Assembly (NCBI GenBank): GCA_021234155.1
Contig: JAJEKV010000070.1
Location: forward strand, 7,243,889-7,307,888
Length of the DNA stretch: 64,000 bases
Source of the DNA: Isoetes taiwanensis
Taxonomy: Eukaryota; Streptophyta; Lycopodiopsida; Isoetales; Isoetaceae
Direction of reading: 5' to 3'
The position numbers and the translations under genes were made by a program. Below are positions 22,135 through 35,089 of the stretch, piece after piece. The notes under the pieces were generated by a model. The model saw nothing but the letters and a program-made list of their open reading frames with translations, ran no database searches and was not told where the DNA came from. Within the stretch, counting starts at the first letter, position 1; every line of letters begins with the position of its first letter.

Positions 22135-23470
22135 TGGGAAAGTACCATCCTAGTTGAAAATCAAGGGCCCTCTGAGCTGCTTCTGCATCCTCATCAGTGC
22201 CACTGAGGGGTTCATACCAGAAGCTAAGCAGATCAATTCCAATGTATCCCATCTGTTTTGACTGTGCACTAGAACAGTGAGGTCGAATCCAAACCAAAGT
22301 TTCATGTAATTGTTATAAAAACATACCTGGAAACTTTGCCTGTATACGTGCACCGCATGGGCATGTGCAAGCAGCATATTATGATGTGCAAGATTCGTGG
22401 TGGGATGTTAAGCAATGCCAAATTTTGACTTAGCAGGATCACAAGGACCTGAATAACAAGTTGCATAATAGAAAATCTCTTTAGGTCTACTGAATAACTG
22501 CCATCCAGAGTTGAACTCATCCTGCCATGCTTTTATCACAGTTTCAATTCCCTAACGCTAAGAAGCAAGATAGATAATTCCGTACCTGCACTCATAGAAG
22601 GTTTGTTTATTGTTATCCAATGCTTTACACGATCCCCAGAGGCCTCAAAGCATACTTTGGCGTAGGCTGCAAAATCTTCACTGAACGACATTATGAAAGG
22701 TGCATCATTTCTAATCCTGATATGGTAATGACTCACATAATTCTAGGGCTCTGCCATCCCTTATATGAGTTTTCAAGTGCGAATGGCAACTCCCAGTGAT
22801 ACACTGTCACATATGGTTGAATACATAGGCCATGAGCAAGAATATTAAGGAGAACAAACAAAGTCCTCTCTAAACAACATAGAGGAAGCCTTACCTTTGT
22901 CCAACAAGCTATTTATTACATCACTGTAGTGTCTGACACCCTCCATATTCACATCTCCTCGCCCTCTGCATCACAAAAGTAGATAGGGCATAAATTAGCG
23001 AACTCTCGGTAATTTTTTTTTCATGATACAGACCTGGTAAAATTCTAGTCCAAGCTAAGGAGAGCTTAAAAGCATCAACACCCAAGTCATCTAAGAGATC
23101 TACATCTTCCCCGCATCAAAAAAATTCTATGACAACCACCTTCAAAACTACCATTGAAATATTCATAAACCTTATAGAGGTGATATCCTAGATCTGCTAT
23201 TCGGGATTGATAATCGCTTGTGCTCCCCGAGGCCGCGAAATTAGCATTTGCACTATGAAAGTATTTAGATGGGGATAATTGCGACTAACCTTTGATACAT
23301 CCATCCACAATTGTGATGTCTTTGCCGCCTCTTTGCAGAGCTCCTTCAATCTCAAGACGACAATTTTAACAAGTTTTAACCTAAATTCCTTATATGTAAA
23401 CGCCGCAATTCATTTATGCCTGATATGCTTGATGAAGCAACGCCAAAGATGAAATCCTCGGGGAAAACTC
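22135..23470 (-). pseudogene. GH1 beta-glucosidase gene, 5' half only, unit A
   Basis: Read right to left. FPEDFIFGVASS opens the GH1 barrel, then come exons corresponding to [91 protein letters not shown], and [15 protein letters not shown] ... [14 protein letters not shown]. The family's acid/base motif T-x-NEP reads TINKP here (Lys codon 22,602-22,604), and the second half with the ITENG nucleophile is missing. GH1 enzymes cleave beta-glucosides. This copy could not do so by the normal mechanism. Unit A also has many CTG/CAG errors, so the exons are better read in unit B. No gene partner is evident. Confidence 0.85.
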
Positions 23471-24150
23471 GTGCGAAGTTATAGCATTGCCACCCAGGTT
23501 GTCCACACACCCTATATACACGGAATAAGAGAGAACTAGTCCATACCCGGAATAAGAGAGAGTTTATGTCCATACACGGAACAAGAGAGAGCTAGTTTAT
23601 GTCCATACGCACTGACCTTCCACACCAAACCACGCCTTTTTAACCAAAGCAAGCCCAATCCAATAAAGCATTTAGGAGTATGGAAGCCATGCTGATTTAG
23701 GAATGGCAAGTGCCCATCCCCCCAAGGCATAAAAGACTTTGGACTAACAAATCACGCAGCCAAGTAGAACGTGAAATACATCTCAACTGAATCGCAACGA
23801 TAAGGGCAGAACCGTGTAGAATAACTAGTGAAATGGGACAGAAAAGCAAAATCCATAATAACCTATTCTAAAATTCCATAAGTGTTAATGAATTAGACCT
23901 GTTATTCTTATCCCGATGCTTATAATTTCTAGGGGCAATTGATCGAGCTATCTTATTGTAAAATATCTAAAATTACATCGTAGGCATACGATATGTTAAC
24001 CATTGCTTGAGGAATCATCCTAGCGAGCCGATGCAATAGCATGTAAAAACATCTTAGAGATTGGGCTCAAGTAATGCTAATCATTACTAGTTTTTACCTT
24101 TCTACATTTTTCTTTTGATGCAATAGTTTCTTTTAAAGGTTAGAACTCTA

Positions 24151-24244
24151 AGGTCCAAGTTTTGGAATTCTAAGTTTAGGAAAAGAGGTTCAAGCAAAGG
24201 TCCAAGTTTTGGTATTCTAAGTTTAGGAAAAGAGTTTCAACAAC
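24151..24244. repeat. 47-bp tandem duplication, unit A
   Basis: Two adjacent 47-bp units begin AGGTCCAAGTTTTGG at 24,151 and 24,198. The unit B equivalent is 43,745-43,838. Confidence 0.95.
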
Positions 24245-24828
24245 CTTCAACTTACAACAAAACCACTTCTAACAAAAACCAAGTGATGATGCAACCTTTG
24301 ACTTATGTTGCATCAAATGCTACACGCTAGAACACAACGCATACAATTAGCATAGATAGTGGCACCATGACGAGGGTCATTGAAAGAGTTAAAACCTGCC
24401 AAGCATTTGGAAATTGGTATCTTGTAATAAAACTTGAATGCATACTAGACAATCTCCCCTCACCATGCACAAGATGCCTCAGAAATGGGCATGAAGCTCG
24501 ATAATGAGAGGCGGATATATATTGTGGTAGCACATAACTCATAAGTCATAACTCATAAGTCATAACTCTTGAAATCACATGTAGAGGCAAATAATAAACT
24601 CAATCTTGTCCGCCCATCACGCCCCAATTCAACGGGCTCTCAAAGCAATCGACCGCAATATCGTGATTTTACGTAGTAAACATCATCCTCATTGTAGACC
24701 ACGAAAGAACGAGTTTCAGTCATGCACGTATCACGCAAACAAGAAACTAAAGGCATAACTTGCAAAGGAAGCATAAGCATCAACGCTATTTACTTGAATA
24801 TACGAGGATAATGCCAAGAATTTTGGGC

Positions 24829-25209
24829 TTACATCCTAGACAAGTGCCGCACTGTGAATATAGGATGCAAAGTGAAGATCCCGTATAAGTGGCAATGAGC
24901 ATACCGAAACCAAGGTTGCAGGAATAACAAGTGACAAATAACCGCCACATGCAACAATATCTCTATTGTTAAACTCTTAGCGCACAAGAAAGGGTAGAAA
25001 TACATGAACATACCCCAATGAAGCTCTTTTCCAATAAAAAGGTCCTTCGGATCAATCTCCACTAACTTATAACCAGCTTTGTATTGGACTATAGCCCAGT
25101 AACTCAAAAAAAAGATAATTATATTTATTATCTTGTTCTTATTCTCAAAGAACCATATAATGAAAAGATGAGATAAACAATAGAAAGCTAAAGTGGCGCC
25201 AGGAAACAT
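24829..25209 (-). other. unidentified exon-like stretch
   Basis: The open frame of 126 codons contains QYKAGYKLVEIDPKDLF and LLFLQPW, with several hydrophobic runs. Unit B preserves QYKAGYKLVEIDPKDL but shifts frame afterwards. The exon-like piece around KLVEIDPKDL is the only part that looks conserved. I do not recognise it. It lies about 1.4 kb upstream of the GH1 relic on the same strand. Confidence 0.3.
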
Positions 25210-25930
25210 ATCCTTCCATCTCTCTAGCTTCCATCAACCACAATAAATATTAAATGAGTCATACCTACCATGTGCCTATCTATATGTATCTCATTCATTT
25301 TATATATGAAACATCTTTTCTTTTTCTATGAGTCCTCTCTCTTTATATCCTGCAGTTACTATCATATGAAGACCATTCCAATTTTTGACCTACGTCCAAA
25401 AAATTGAACAACGAAAATAGAAACATGATCCAAAAAGAAGGAATCATGATCTTTTGTGGAGTTAGGAGTGGATGCGCATGCTCTGTGTAGCAAATTTTGA
25501 AGAGAGATGCAAAGTGGAATTTATTGAGCCGGTTGAGCTCATCTGAAACATTAATAAGAGCATATTCAGATATCTGATGTCAAAATTCAGAATTGGATCT
25601 ATTCCGGAACCGAAAATGTGCAGGCCTTTCCTTATTTCAACCTACGAGGCTACCGGGTCCGAAATTACGGTTTAGCGGCGAATGGCCACGTCAATCCTCA
25701 ATGCACAATGCATGTGTCAGTCGCCAATCCGTGTAGATGCTGCACCCTTACTAAAAGGGAGCCCTAGTCGACGCCGATTCTATGCAATAGCCTAAAAATT
25801 AAGTCCCTAATTTATTAATTTTTAAAGTTTCAATAGATAATTAATTAAAATTAACGTTCTCCCTTATTTACCACTCTTTACCCTACGCCTCCCCCGTGGA
25901 GAATGAGTGGAGATAGGGAGGATAATTGTA

Positions 25931-26035
25931 TTTTTGGGTTGCCCCTAGGGGGCAAACCTTTGTTCCATGTGGGGTTTTTGGCATATTCTTTGGATATCTT
26001 TGGTATATACTGAGATATTCCAAACTCCCCAAACC
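25931..26035 (+). repeat. dispersed ~100-bp repeat, unit A copy
   Basis: Direct-orientation copy of the repeat whose inverted copy is at 5,575-5,680. Its near-palindromic core TTGCCCCTAGGGGGCAA is at 25,939-25,955. Confidence 0.85.
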
Positions 26036-26424
26036 CACTAGCCCTTTAAATTTCGGTCACCCTAGTTCATGTCGAGGCTTTTTGCTTCTATTCCTACAGT
26101 GTGGAACCAATGCTGTAGGCTAGATAGCTTCCAGATCTGCTGGTTTGACGAAGTTTGAAGGCTCTTAGATCGAGCTTCTTTCCTTTCCATCGGCCATTTG
26201 TTCTGTGAAATAAACCAATGCATCCACGCCTCAAGATTTTGTGCTTTGGGGTTTCGGCCAAGATATTCGAGAGGATTTAGAAGCTTTTTAGTTCGGGCTT
26301 TAGGTTTCCGGCTCAGCATCTAGAGCATCCTCTTATGTGGCTACATGAATGTTTAGGTAAAGCTTTCCATATGTAACTTTACTGGGTTCAATACTGCAAA
26401 CCTTGCCGAATTTGCTTCTCGAGG

Positions 26425-26517
26425 ATCATTTTTTCCTAACACAGCTTCCGATTTTCATGGTCTGGAATAAGGAAATAGGATTTGATGCTAGAAGGCTTGC
26501 CGTAAAATTTGATGTTT
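26425..26517 (+). repeat. ~93-bp direct repeat 5' of receptor kinase, unit A
   Basis: Begins ATCATTTTTTCCTAACACAG and includes GGAAATAGGATTTGATG. It matches 29,819-29,908 downstream of the kinase gene. Degenerate further copies with the word GAAAGCTTGCC follow at about 30,030-30,220. Confidence 0.9.
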
Positions 26518-26751
26518 GCTCCTTCTTTGATATGCGTAAGAATTAGAAAGTATTTGACAACATAACATGCATGAATCCTTAATAAGAAAACCTCACATTA
26601 GAAAAGTATTTAACAACTAAGAAGAAGAAGAAGAAGAAGAAGAACATGCATGAATCTGGACTATGTAAACCTAGACTCACATTAGAAATGTATTTCAAAG
26701 GCACAAGGGCAGCTGCCTCATTTATTTAGATAAAGGTCTCAGTGTTGAGCT

Positions 26752-29456
26752 ATGCTTAGTGCAATGGACTTTCCTTACATTTTATTGATATGTTTCTTGC
26801 TCTCTAGCTTTACAGCCTATGCTGATATCAACACTGTTCTCCAAAGGTTCGCACAACAGCTAAACTTTTTCATGGAGAAGCTCTTCATCCCCGCTATTGA
26901 ACTGAAAAAGTTGTGATAATGCAAGCCGTGTCTGAAAATAATGCTTAACATCGGTCCGAAAGTGATATTTCGAAGCTTTCTCCGAAAACCTTACATATTT
27001 GGATCTTGGGATTAACTCCTTGAAAGATCATATTCTTCTTCCATCTTTTCTCTCACTTATCTCAGCCTATTTGAACCTTGGTACCAACAAGCTTGCATGA
27101 AATGTCTCCGAGACTTTGCTAATTTGACTAACTTGGAGTATTTGTACTTGGACACCAATCAACTCAATGGCACAATCCCTCGCCTTTTGGTAGAGTACAA
27201 AAGTCTTAGGCATGTGTATATGCATAATAATTTACTAGGTGCAATAGCCCTCGAGGAGATAGGTGAACTAACATATCTTGAACAACTTCATCTTCATTCC
27301 AATAATCTTGATGGAGAGGTTCCATATTCCATAACTAATGTGTCACACCTGACTGACCTGAGACTGCAGAACAACAATCTCTCTGGTAAAGTTTCCTTTA
27401 TACAAGGCATGAAGTCTCTTCAAAAAGCCTATCCGCAGAAGAAACAATTTTAGTGGAACGCCTCAGATGCCAATCTCACATCAATCCAAGAACTTACACT
27501 TGGATTCAACAACTTAACCGCAACATTCCGAAGTCGTTATGGCGCCAACCTCCGGGAGTTCTTTTTTAAGTCACAACTCCCCTTAGGGCATGGTTCTTTG
27601 AGATCTTCTTCGGCCTTCCAAATATCACAGCCTAGATATTTCACACAATGAGCTTAGTGGTTGCCAATACTTTACTCAACTGTCTCTACCTAAAAACTTC
27701 GCTATGCCTTCAACTATTTAGATGATTCAAGCAATATGGACTAATTTTCCTCCTGCAAGGCTAAATCAAATGGTCCATGTGTACCAACTATTAGTGGAAG
27801 TAACCGCACACCATTAATTCAGGAAGTACAACGATGTGAACCATAATGGCACCGATTTTGAGCGTATGTGAGTGTTCATTTCAGCAATGTGTTTAGCAAA
27901 AGTCTTCAACCGGTAAGTGGGGCGCTTGAGCTTGGTGGACCCAGATCTGGGTGGTCTTGGGGCTGCCACCACTAATATTACGTAAGAACTTTATAGATCT
28001 TTACAAATGGTCTTCGACTATATTGCATACCATGGCACTCAACCGCAGTGCGGTATAGAATCACTTTGCATTTCTTAGAACCTCGTGGTTCTTTACCAGC
28101 TGGAGCAAGAGTCTTTGATGTTTATGCTCAAGGAAAATTAGTAAAGCAAAAAGCTAGATGTGTTTATTGAAGCAAAGAATAAAATCATACATTTGAGACA
28201 AATGTTGCAAGAAGTGCTGGCATTCTTTCAATCAACTCGGGAGGTATTAACTCGATACTTGGGTAACCGCCGGTGAGAAGGCGTGGACCCGTATCTCGCA
28301 TTTCTTCCATTTCCCTTTTTATGTCCCCAAACACAAACACCAACATAAAAGTAGCAATGATAGGAGGCATAGTTGAGGCATTATTGCCGCTATAATGCTA
28401 GCTCTAATAGGGTTATGGTTGTGGTGGCAGACATTGTATCTAAGATCCCCACATCAGCCAATCTAGTCTATCAAAGGTTGGCCCCGTAGTCTATATCTAT
28501 AGAGAATCCTCATGAAGCCACAAATGGCTCCAAAGAAAAGCAAAAGCTTGGCAAAGGGGATACCTGGAGAGGTGATAGAGGGTGTTGGCGCGATGGAACT
28601 ATAGTGGCTATTAAACACCTATCCTAAAAACAACTAAGAGTACTATGCAAGACTTTATGAAAGAAGTTACTATTCTCTCTGCATGTTGCAACACAAGAAT
28701 CTTGTTAGCATAATGCGGATATTGTCTCACTTCAAAAGCTCAACCGGCCGGTTTGTGATTATATGCCTAATGGAAGCTTAACTGAAGCGCTTGTTCGCGT
28801 TAAAGAACGGATGGTCCCATACCGCCTGGGAAGTGAGAAAAATGTTGCAATTGGTGCCGCTGCCAGGCCCAGCATACCTTCATGAAGAGTCAAAGGTTTG
28901 TGTGGATCCATTGTGATATAAAACCCGGGAATATTCTCCTTGATGTCGATTTCACCCCTAATTTGTCACTTCGGCTTGTTAACTTCCACCAAGGCAACAA
29001 ATCCCATGTTACCGAACTAATACCGAGGCACAGCAGGGTATCTTGCTCCGTGAGTACTTTTTCTGGGTGAGAGGTTATGGTATGGTTGCAAATTTTCTAA
29101 TAGTTTGGAACTTCATATGTAGAGTATGCAATGCATTTTAGGCTATCGACAAGGTGGATGTCTACAGCCGGGGTGGTTTTGTCGAGCTCTCGACTGAAGA
29201 CAGCCAATGCAATTGGAACCGCCATCAACGAAGAAATTATACTAACAACATGGATGGATGATATCTCAAATCTACATAAAATTATGGACAAACGACTAAG
29301 GAAAAGAATATAAATGAGTAAGAAGCAATGGTGCATGGCCAAAATTGCCATAATGTGCACCCAAGCTTCACCTACATTGAGGCCCAAATGAAAGATGTCT
29401 ATCCGATGCTCAAGGGCTCCATTCCACTTCCACATTTGCCACAAGAATTGGAATAA
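26752..29456 (+). pseudogene. LRR/malectin-like receptor kinase gene, unit A (corrupted)
   Basis: Same gene as 46,346-49,095. The ATG at 26,752 gives a signal peptide (PYILLICFLLSSFTAYA). LRRs are readable at 27,097-27,453 (LEYLYLDTNQLNGTIP and following units). Later parts survive only as fragments: malectin-like pieces near 28,070-28,170, a transmembrane region near 28,330-28,440, and WIHCDIKPGNILLD near 28,905. There are many small indels. Nearly all coincide with CTG/CAG sites in unit B (TCTCTGGAG reads TCTCCGAG, AACTGGCAAC reads AACCGCAAC). I suspect sequence error rather than true decay, but the sequence as given cannot encode a receptor. Confidence 0.85.
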
Positions 29457-32400
29457 AATAAAAGCACTTTGAAATGTGTCAAAATTTTAATTGGTGGAGT
29501 ATCCTCTACTAAGACCATGTAGCCATAGTGATCTAGTAGCAAAGTGGATCCGATCCAATGTTATAAATCCAAAACACCTTTCTTGTAAGTTATTGTGTAT
29601 CCTTATATGTCGCGATTTAGATAACCTAGGATCTATGGTATAATGTACAAACAAGACACCACCACTTTTTGACTCCCCAAATCTTAGAATTTGAATTTGC
29701 TTGTTGTTTTTCCTCGCCAGAGAGTTTGATTCTGCTTGTTGATTTTCCTCGTGATCGATCTTCGCTTTAGTGAGAAGTTCCTTTTCTTCGCGGACTTTAC
29801 CCGTAAGTTCTTTTCAAATATCATTTTTTCCTAACACACTTCCTTTTCATGGTCCGGGATAAGGAAATAGGATTTGATGGCGAAGGGCTTACCTTTAATT
29901 TGATGTTTCAGTGGCATTAAACAAACAAAACGGAAAAAAAAAAGAAAAAGGTTCAGTGCTATTATTTCGCATTTTCTCGTATGCGGCTTCGTGATAAAGA
30001 TAAACATATGTGGATTATTATTGTTCCGATAAGACAATATGGATTTCATCCTAGAAAGCTTGCCAAGAAGGCAATAGAATGCAAAGGGAAAAAAGAATTT
30101 TGTTGCTATTATTGAGATATTTTAGGGATGTAGATATCACCAAGCAAAAAAACATATGTAGAGTTCCCATTGCCAATGGTTCTAGATTAAGAAACAGATC
30201 ATGCTAGAAAGCTTAAGCGATATGATGTTTGACCTCCGAGCAGATATTTGTCTTTTGCATTTGTTTGTTTGTATTGATCAGAATGTGTTTTGATGAATTG
30301 GAGGCAAAAGGCACTGGATATGTTTATCTTCATGATATGCTTGAAAAACTAATACAGATGCTTACTTTGAAGTAAATTTCACCCATATCCTTCCTATAAT
30401 AAGAAAAAAATAGTGTCCGGTCTGTGAACTCCACCCATATGCCACGTGAGCCCAATCAATAGTGTCCGGCCCTGCCTTTGTAAGCCCTCTATAATTTTGG
30501 GAAGCAACTGTTTGTATCGATTGTCCGAAGCTTCACGGCATCAACCCTAAACTCACGAAGGTTCTAGAAGCACCGATTTATGGCTATAAAGATGAGCGGC
30601 AAGGCATAAGAATCATGCAAGTTTCAAACAAGGTCTTAAATTGCATATGGTAAAGGTCCTAAATTGCATATGGTAGTGTCCTTTTGCAAACGATCCGCAA
30701 GGATTGAAAAGGGACGTAAGAGGCCCAATTCGGATTTGCTATATAATTCTAGTCCAAAAATTCTCTAGGTTATTACATGATAATTCTTTGTATTTGAATG
30801 CTAAAACCTATATTTAGATCTTGAAAACACTCAGGCTTATTTGCATGCACAAACATCCACTCATTAATAGTCCCAAAGTTGGTAAATTTTATCGCCCACT
30901 TAGTAATCTTACCTATCACTTCGTGATTGAAAACCACATGCAAAACGCTTCTATGAAATGAGAGTCGAGCATTTAATACTCTGATTCAAAATGATAGCCA
31001 AACTCGATTCTATTGTGATTACCATGAGCGTTGATATTTTTAATCCGTAGGACTTGGGTGCAAGATACAAATGATAGTCAACCTCGATTCTACATATATC
31101 GTAGGACTTAAGAGAGTAGTGGCTACTTCAGCTTGAGTTCCCCAAACAAAATCCCCGATAATGCAAATGCATCCGCATTACAGCCATTTCTACCAAGGTT
31201 TTCTATGCAACGTTCCAATTGTGCAATCACTGGCTAAGGTGTTGTATAACCGAATTGAAGCACCAAATATTGAGTGGAGAATTTAGCCATTAGCTTTATA
31301 TTTTCTTCCTAAGGGAAGATTTCATCACTACCAAGTCAAAACAAATCTTCGCATTTTCATCAAAAGCCATCTCCGGTGAGCGAATCTTTTATTTTCTTAA
31401 ATATAAAATACTACAAAGCAAAGGCTTGTAAGAAATTACCACCATCCATTACGCCACAAGTTTGATAACTATATTCTTGTGGCTAGCATAGTTTTCCGCT
31501 CCAAAGTAAATTGGTGATGCCTTACGGTTTCTTTGGTTCATAGTATTTTCATTAATGCCTAGTGAATCGGGACTCGGACTTTGTGCACATGAAACTTGAG
31601 GGACCTACAAACTCCTGATTGTTAACTTGGTAGGGTCTACTTTAATTTAAATATGATCAGTGGAAACATAACCGCCAGCTTACTGAGCTAATTTCACTTT
31701 AAGAAACTCGATGGGCAACCCTCCTGCAGACCTTTGTTTTTCTAGTGGTTTGAATGTTCTGATCTAGACATCACTAAAATATCTTATATAATACATTACA
31801 GCTAAACTCTTTCCTAATCTAAAATATTATGCTCTGTGCAGCTTCCTCTCAAGGACAATGATCTAGGATCCTGGGTTAAGTGAAGCAAAAGAGTTTGGAT
31901 AAGATGTTCGAAGGAGTCCTTGAGAGGAAGGTTTATGCACCTTAATGCTGGTAAATTGATTTTGAGTTATTTACAGAAAGCCCTTTGATGTATCTTACTG
32001 CAACAATTGTTTGTCTCTTTGCCAGATCAAGCTGTATTATAAAAGGTAGTGTCTGTACTGGTGTAAGGAAAGGATTTGTCCTGGCACATTCATTTAATTC
32101 TCTGCACGCAAACAACCTTCTAGCATGTCTTCACGTATTTGTTCCTCAAATTTGGGCCTTCAACCATATGCTATTTCCTCTTACCATTGGGATCTTCCAC
32201 AATCACTTGAAGATAGAAAAATATGCTGCTGCTGCTCTCATATGCCTCTCATATGCTGCTCTCATTTGCTCTCATATCCTTTTGATTAGGAAAGTCTCCA
32301 GATTAATTGTTATGCATGTTCTTAACCAACCTTCAAGTCTGTACATGTTTGAACTCTTGCCAGGCTGAGACGGAAATTACATTGATTCAAGCGGAACAAA

Positions 32401-32730
32401 TGCCTCGGTGACATAGCACGCCCAGAGGTCAACTGATTTTGAGCTTGGCTTTATGCCTTATTTTGTTTCTCACATGGTTGTAAAAGTTGCAATTTTAAGC
32501 GCAACGGTAACTGGCTCATTTCTACAATCTAACCATGTTTGGGACTATCTAAATATCCATTCACATGCAGTGGAAATGGATTAGGCAAATATTCCAAGCA
32601 AGAACAACGCTAAAAAGATTGCAATTTTACAACTATCTTTTGAATCTACTTTGGCATTTACCCTTTAGATGCCAACGTTAATTTATTGACTGAGCTTTCT
32701 AAAACAAATAAACTGCTTTCATGTTTCCCT
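29457..32730. other. gene-less right part of unit A
   Basis: Includes the downstream kinase-flank repeat (29,819-29,908) and a 24-bp tandem repeat near 30,635-30,675 (GGTCCTAAATTGCATATGG twice). A damaged copy of the exon-like stretch seen clean at 51,209-51,469 lies at about 31,590-31,830. No gene can be supported here. Confidence 0.5.
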
Positions 32731-33124
32731 AGGTTGTAACAAGAGAACGGAAGAAGAATTTTGCAAATTAGATGGTAAAGACTATTGGACTTTATTACCC
32801 AAAATGGCTTGAGCTCTATAATTCTCATTCTCGGTGAGCATTCTCTAGTTCAAGCCTCTCAGACGCATAACTTTTCATTGAATAAGCCTATGCTTGTAGC
32901 CATCCCGAACACATCTCACTAATACTTGGTCATATTATGGCGGTAAATATGGAACCTTCACGAAACTCTACATCGGTATAGGCCGGCAGGATTCCGGCGC
33001 GGGAGGAACTTGAATCTGGCGTCGGCGTGTGTTCAAACTGCTCAACCTCAGCGTCATTAAAGTTGACGCTACGCGTGGGAGGTGGGGGTGCCTCCTCCAC
33101 CCCCTCGATCATGAGTTCTGGCAT
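32731..33124 (-). pseudogene. coiled-coil ORF, unit B copy (frameshifted, 3' end lost)
   Basis: Starts with the same MPELMIEGVEEAPPPP as 13,497 and stays open for 64 codons to 32,930. Small indels at former CAG/CTG sites then break the frame (TCTCCAGAGCACGG in A reads TCTCAGACG here). The duplication junction removes the natural C-terminus. Confidence 0.75.
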
Positions 33125-34065
33125 TACTGAGCGAAAGAGATAATTAATGATCTACTAAAAAAAGGGACAACAAAAGCAGATTTGGTGGAAGGAAACTAGA
33201 GATTAAGAGATTAATAGTAGTAGCGTATATATTAGTGAATTCCGCCCGTGAATTGCAATAATTTATAATTTGAACTCTTTGAATGCACTTTTTGCCCATT
33301 TGCTAATTCGCGATTGGCGTGTAGGAGATTAATATTAAGAAGACTTGCCACGTGAATTAGGCTAATTTAAAGTTTAAACTCTTTGAATGCATTAATAGAA
33401 TTAGAAAAAGTCTTATGTGTAAAAGATTAATATTAAGATAAGAAAGCTAGTTATTGATGCAATTCACGCCAGTCGTGAATTGGACTAATTTGCAATTTAA
33501 ACCTTTTGCACACAAACTTAGTTCGTGCCTGACGTGATTTCAAAACTAAGGTTGAGCTCTTTCGAAACTAAGGGATGTGTTTACCAAATCAAAAGTTAAA
33601 AGATGTCGGGCTTATCTTGATCGGCAACTCCAAACTACTTACTTTGATGCCCGCGACCTAAGAACATAACTTCGAAATGGCTTTTTAGCATTAATGTAGA
33701 AGTGACGGTTAAAGCAAGTTGAAGAAATTAAAATCTGACATTAAAGTGAGAGTAGAAACAAATTACAGAAATTAAGTCTTTATATTATCAGAAAAATATA
33801 TTACAGTTAAAGCAAGTTGAAGAAATTACAGTATTTAAGTGAGAGTAGAAACAAATTACAAAAATTAAGTCTTTATATTATCGGAAAAATATATTACATA
33901 AGGAGGGTCTTTTATTAGAGTTGCTTGACTCTTTCATTCAAGATAAAAAGTTCAAGGCCGGTTTAAGGAGATACCTAGCTCCATTCAAAATCTTAAGGTG
34001 AGGCCTTTCTTGGAGATGCCCAGCTCGCTTTCATGAACAAAGAACTAAATAACAAAAAAAAAAGC

Positions 34066-34557
34066 TCAGCCCTCGTCCTCCTCTTCTTCCTCTTCGCTTT
34101 CTTCTGCCATCTCCTCAAGGATGGCTTCTGCAACATCTTCATCATCAGAGGAGAAGGCATTCACGATTATCTGCTTCTTCTCTTCTTCCAATTCTTCCCG
34201 CCACTCCTCATCCGCTTCCTCCATTTCTTCTGCTTTTTCGATCTCCTTCTCCAGCTCTTCATCAGAATCTGCTGGTGTATGGGGTGACTCAAGGCTGCTA
34301 GTGCTGCTACTGAGATTTGGATTTCCTGGGCGAAGCTTGCCATCAAGAAAGAACTCCTCGCATTCCTCCGGACTGTGGTGCAGAAGGTAGCCACATCGGC
34401 ATCTGTGGGAGGGGGGAAGGGATTTCGAGATCAATTTTTTGATCTCCTTCTTTGCCTCTCTCAGGCGCGTCCGGGGGGATGGAGCGGGATGGGCGACATG
34501 GCTCACTATGGTAGGAAAGATATTCGAAACCATGGTCGGAAAGATGTTCGAAAGCAA
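34066..34557 (-). CDS. acidic small protein, unit B copy
   Basis: Identical in content to 14,449-14,847 from the LREAKKEIKK region to the acidic C-terminus, including HRCRCGYLLHHSPEECEEFF. Here the frame is open further upstream (to MLSNIFPTMVSN at 34,557), because a GC-rich stretch near 34,465 differs from unit A. The true start is therefore uncertain. The role is unknown. Confidence 0.5.
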   Translation of the reverse strand: MLSNIFPTMVSNIFPTIVSHVAHPAPSPRTRLREAKKEIKKLISKSLPPSHRCRCGYLLHHSPEECEEFFLDGKLRPGNPNLSSSTSSLESPHTPADSDEELEKEIEKAEEMEEADEEWREELEEEKKQIIVNAFSSDDEDVAEAILEEMAEESEEEEEEDEG

Positions 34558-34562
34558 GGAAT

Positions 34563-34614
34563 GAAGGAAGGAAGGAAGGAAGGAAGAAAGGAAGGAAGGA
34601 AGGAAGGAAGGAAG
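34563..34614. repeat. (GGAA)n microsatellite, unit B
   Basis: 52 bp, with the AGAAAGG interruption after about five units. The shorter length and shifted interruption differ from unit A. Confidence 0.95.
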
Positions 34615-35089
34615 CGAGGGTGCTTGCAGGAATGAAGAGTTTCAGATTGAAGGGTTCATCAGATATAGTAGTTGCATGCAAGATATCATATAGCTTAGAA
34701 GGCGCGGTTGTAATTATGATTCATCACATCATATACGAATTATACCCTATACGAATTAGCTATCATTAATTCTATAGAATTAATTACATCCTATGTTATC
34801 ATTAATTCTCTAGAATTACCCACATGTTAGCTATACTTACAACTTATTTTTGCTTATATCTAATACTCTAGAATTACAACCTATACTTAATTCTTTAGTA
34901 TTACTTACATTAATTTCGATAATTACCCACACCTCAACTATACTTACAATCTATTTTTTGCACTTACAACATATATTTGCCCATTTAATGGTTTTATTTT
35001 TTGGTATTTTTGAAGTTGCCCTTTAATCTATTCTTATAATTACTTTGTTCCTTTTCGAGATAATACTAAGAACATTTAAATTTATATAG

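Larger units (their letters stand above)
13089..32730 (+). repeat. 19.6-kb tandem duplication, unit A
   Basis: Colinear with 32,731-52,376, the offset drifting between about 19,590 and 19,642. It begins AGGTTGTAACAAGAGA at 13,089, inside the last codons of a coiled-coil ORF, and ends GTTTCCCT at 32,730, where the same AGGTTGTAAC starts again. Long stretches are identical to unit B. Differences are mainly small indels and substitutions at CTG/CAG, becoming dense from about 22.9 kb to the junction. Confidence 0.97.

Noticed and set aside
26752-29456. Treating the unit A receptor kinase as a naturally decayed pseudogene with dozens of mutations
   Set aside because: The differences from unit B cluster at CTG/CAG sites and are mostly indels, which fits sequence error better than neutral decay.
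26425-29908. LTR retrotransposon with the receptor kinase as cargo
   Set aside because: The flanking repeats are only about 92 bp, lack TG..CA ends, and no primer-binding site, gag or pol lies between them.
34343-34681. Minus-strand ORF with LPSF repeats (also 14,844-15,071)
   Set aside because: Produced by translating the GGAA microsatellite.
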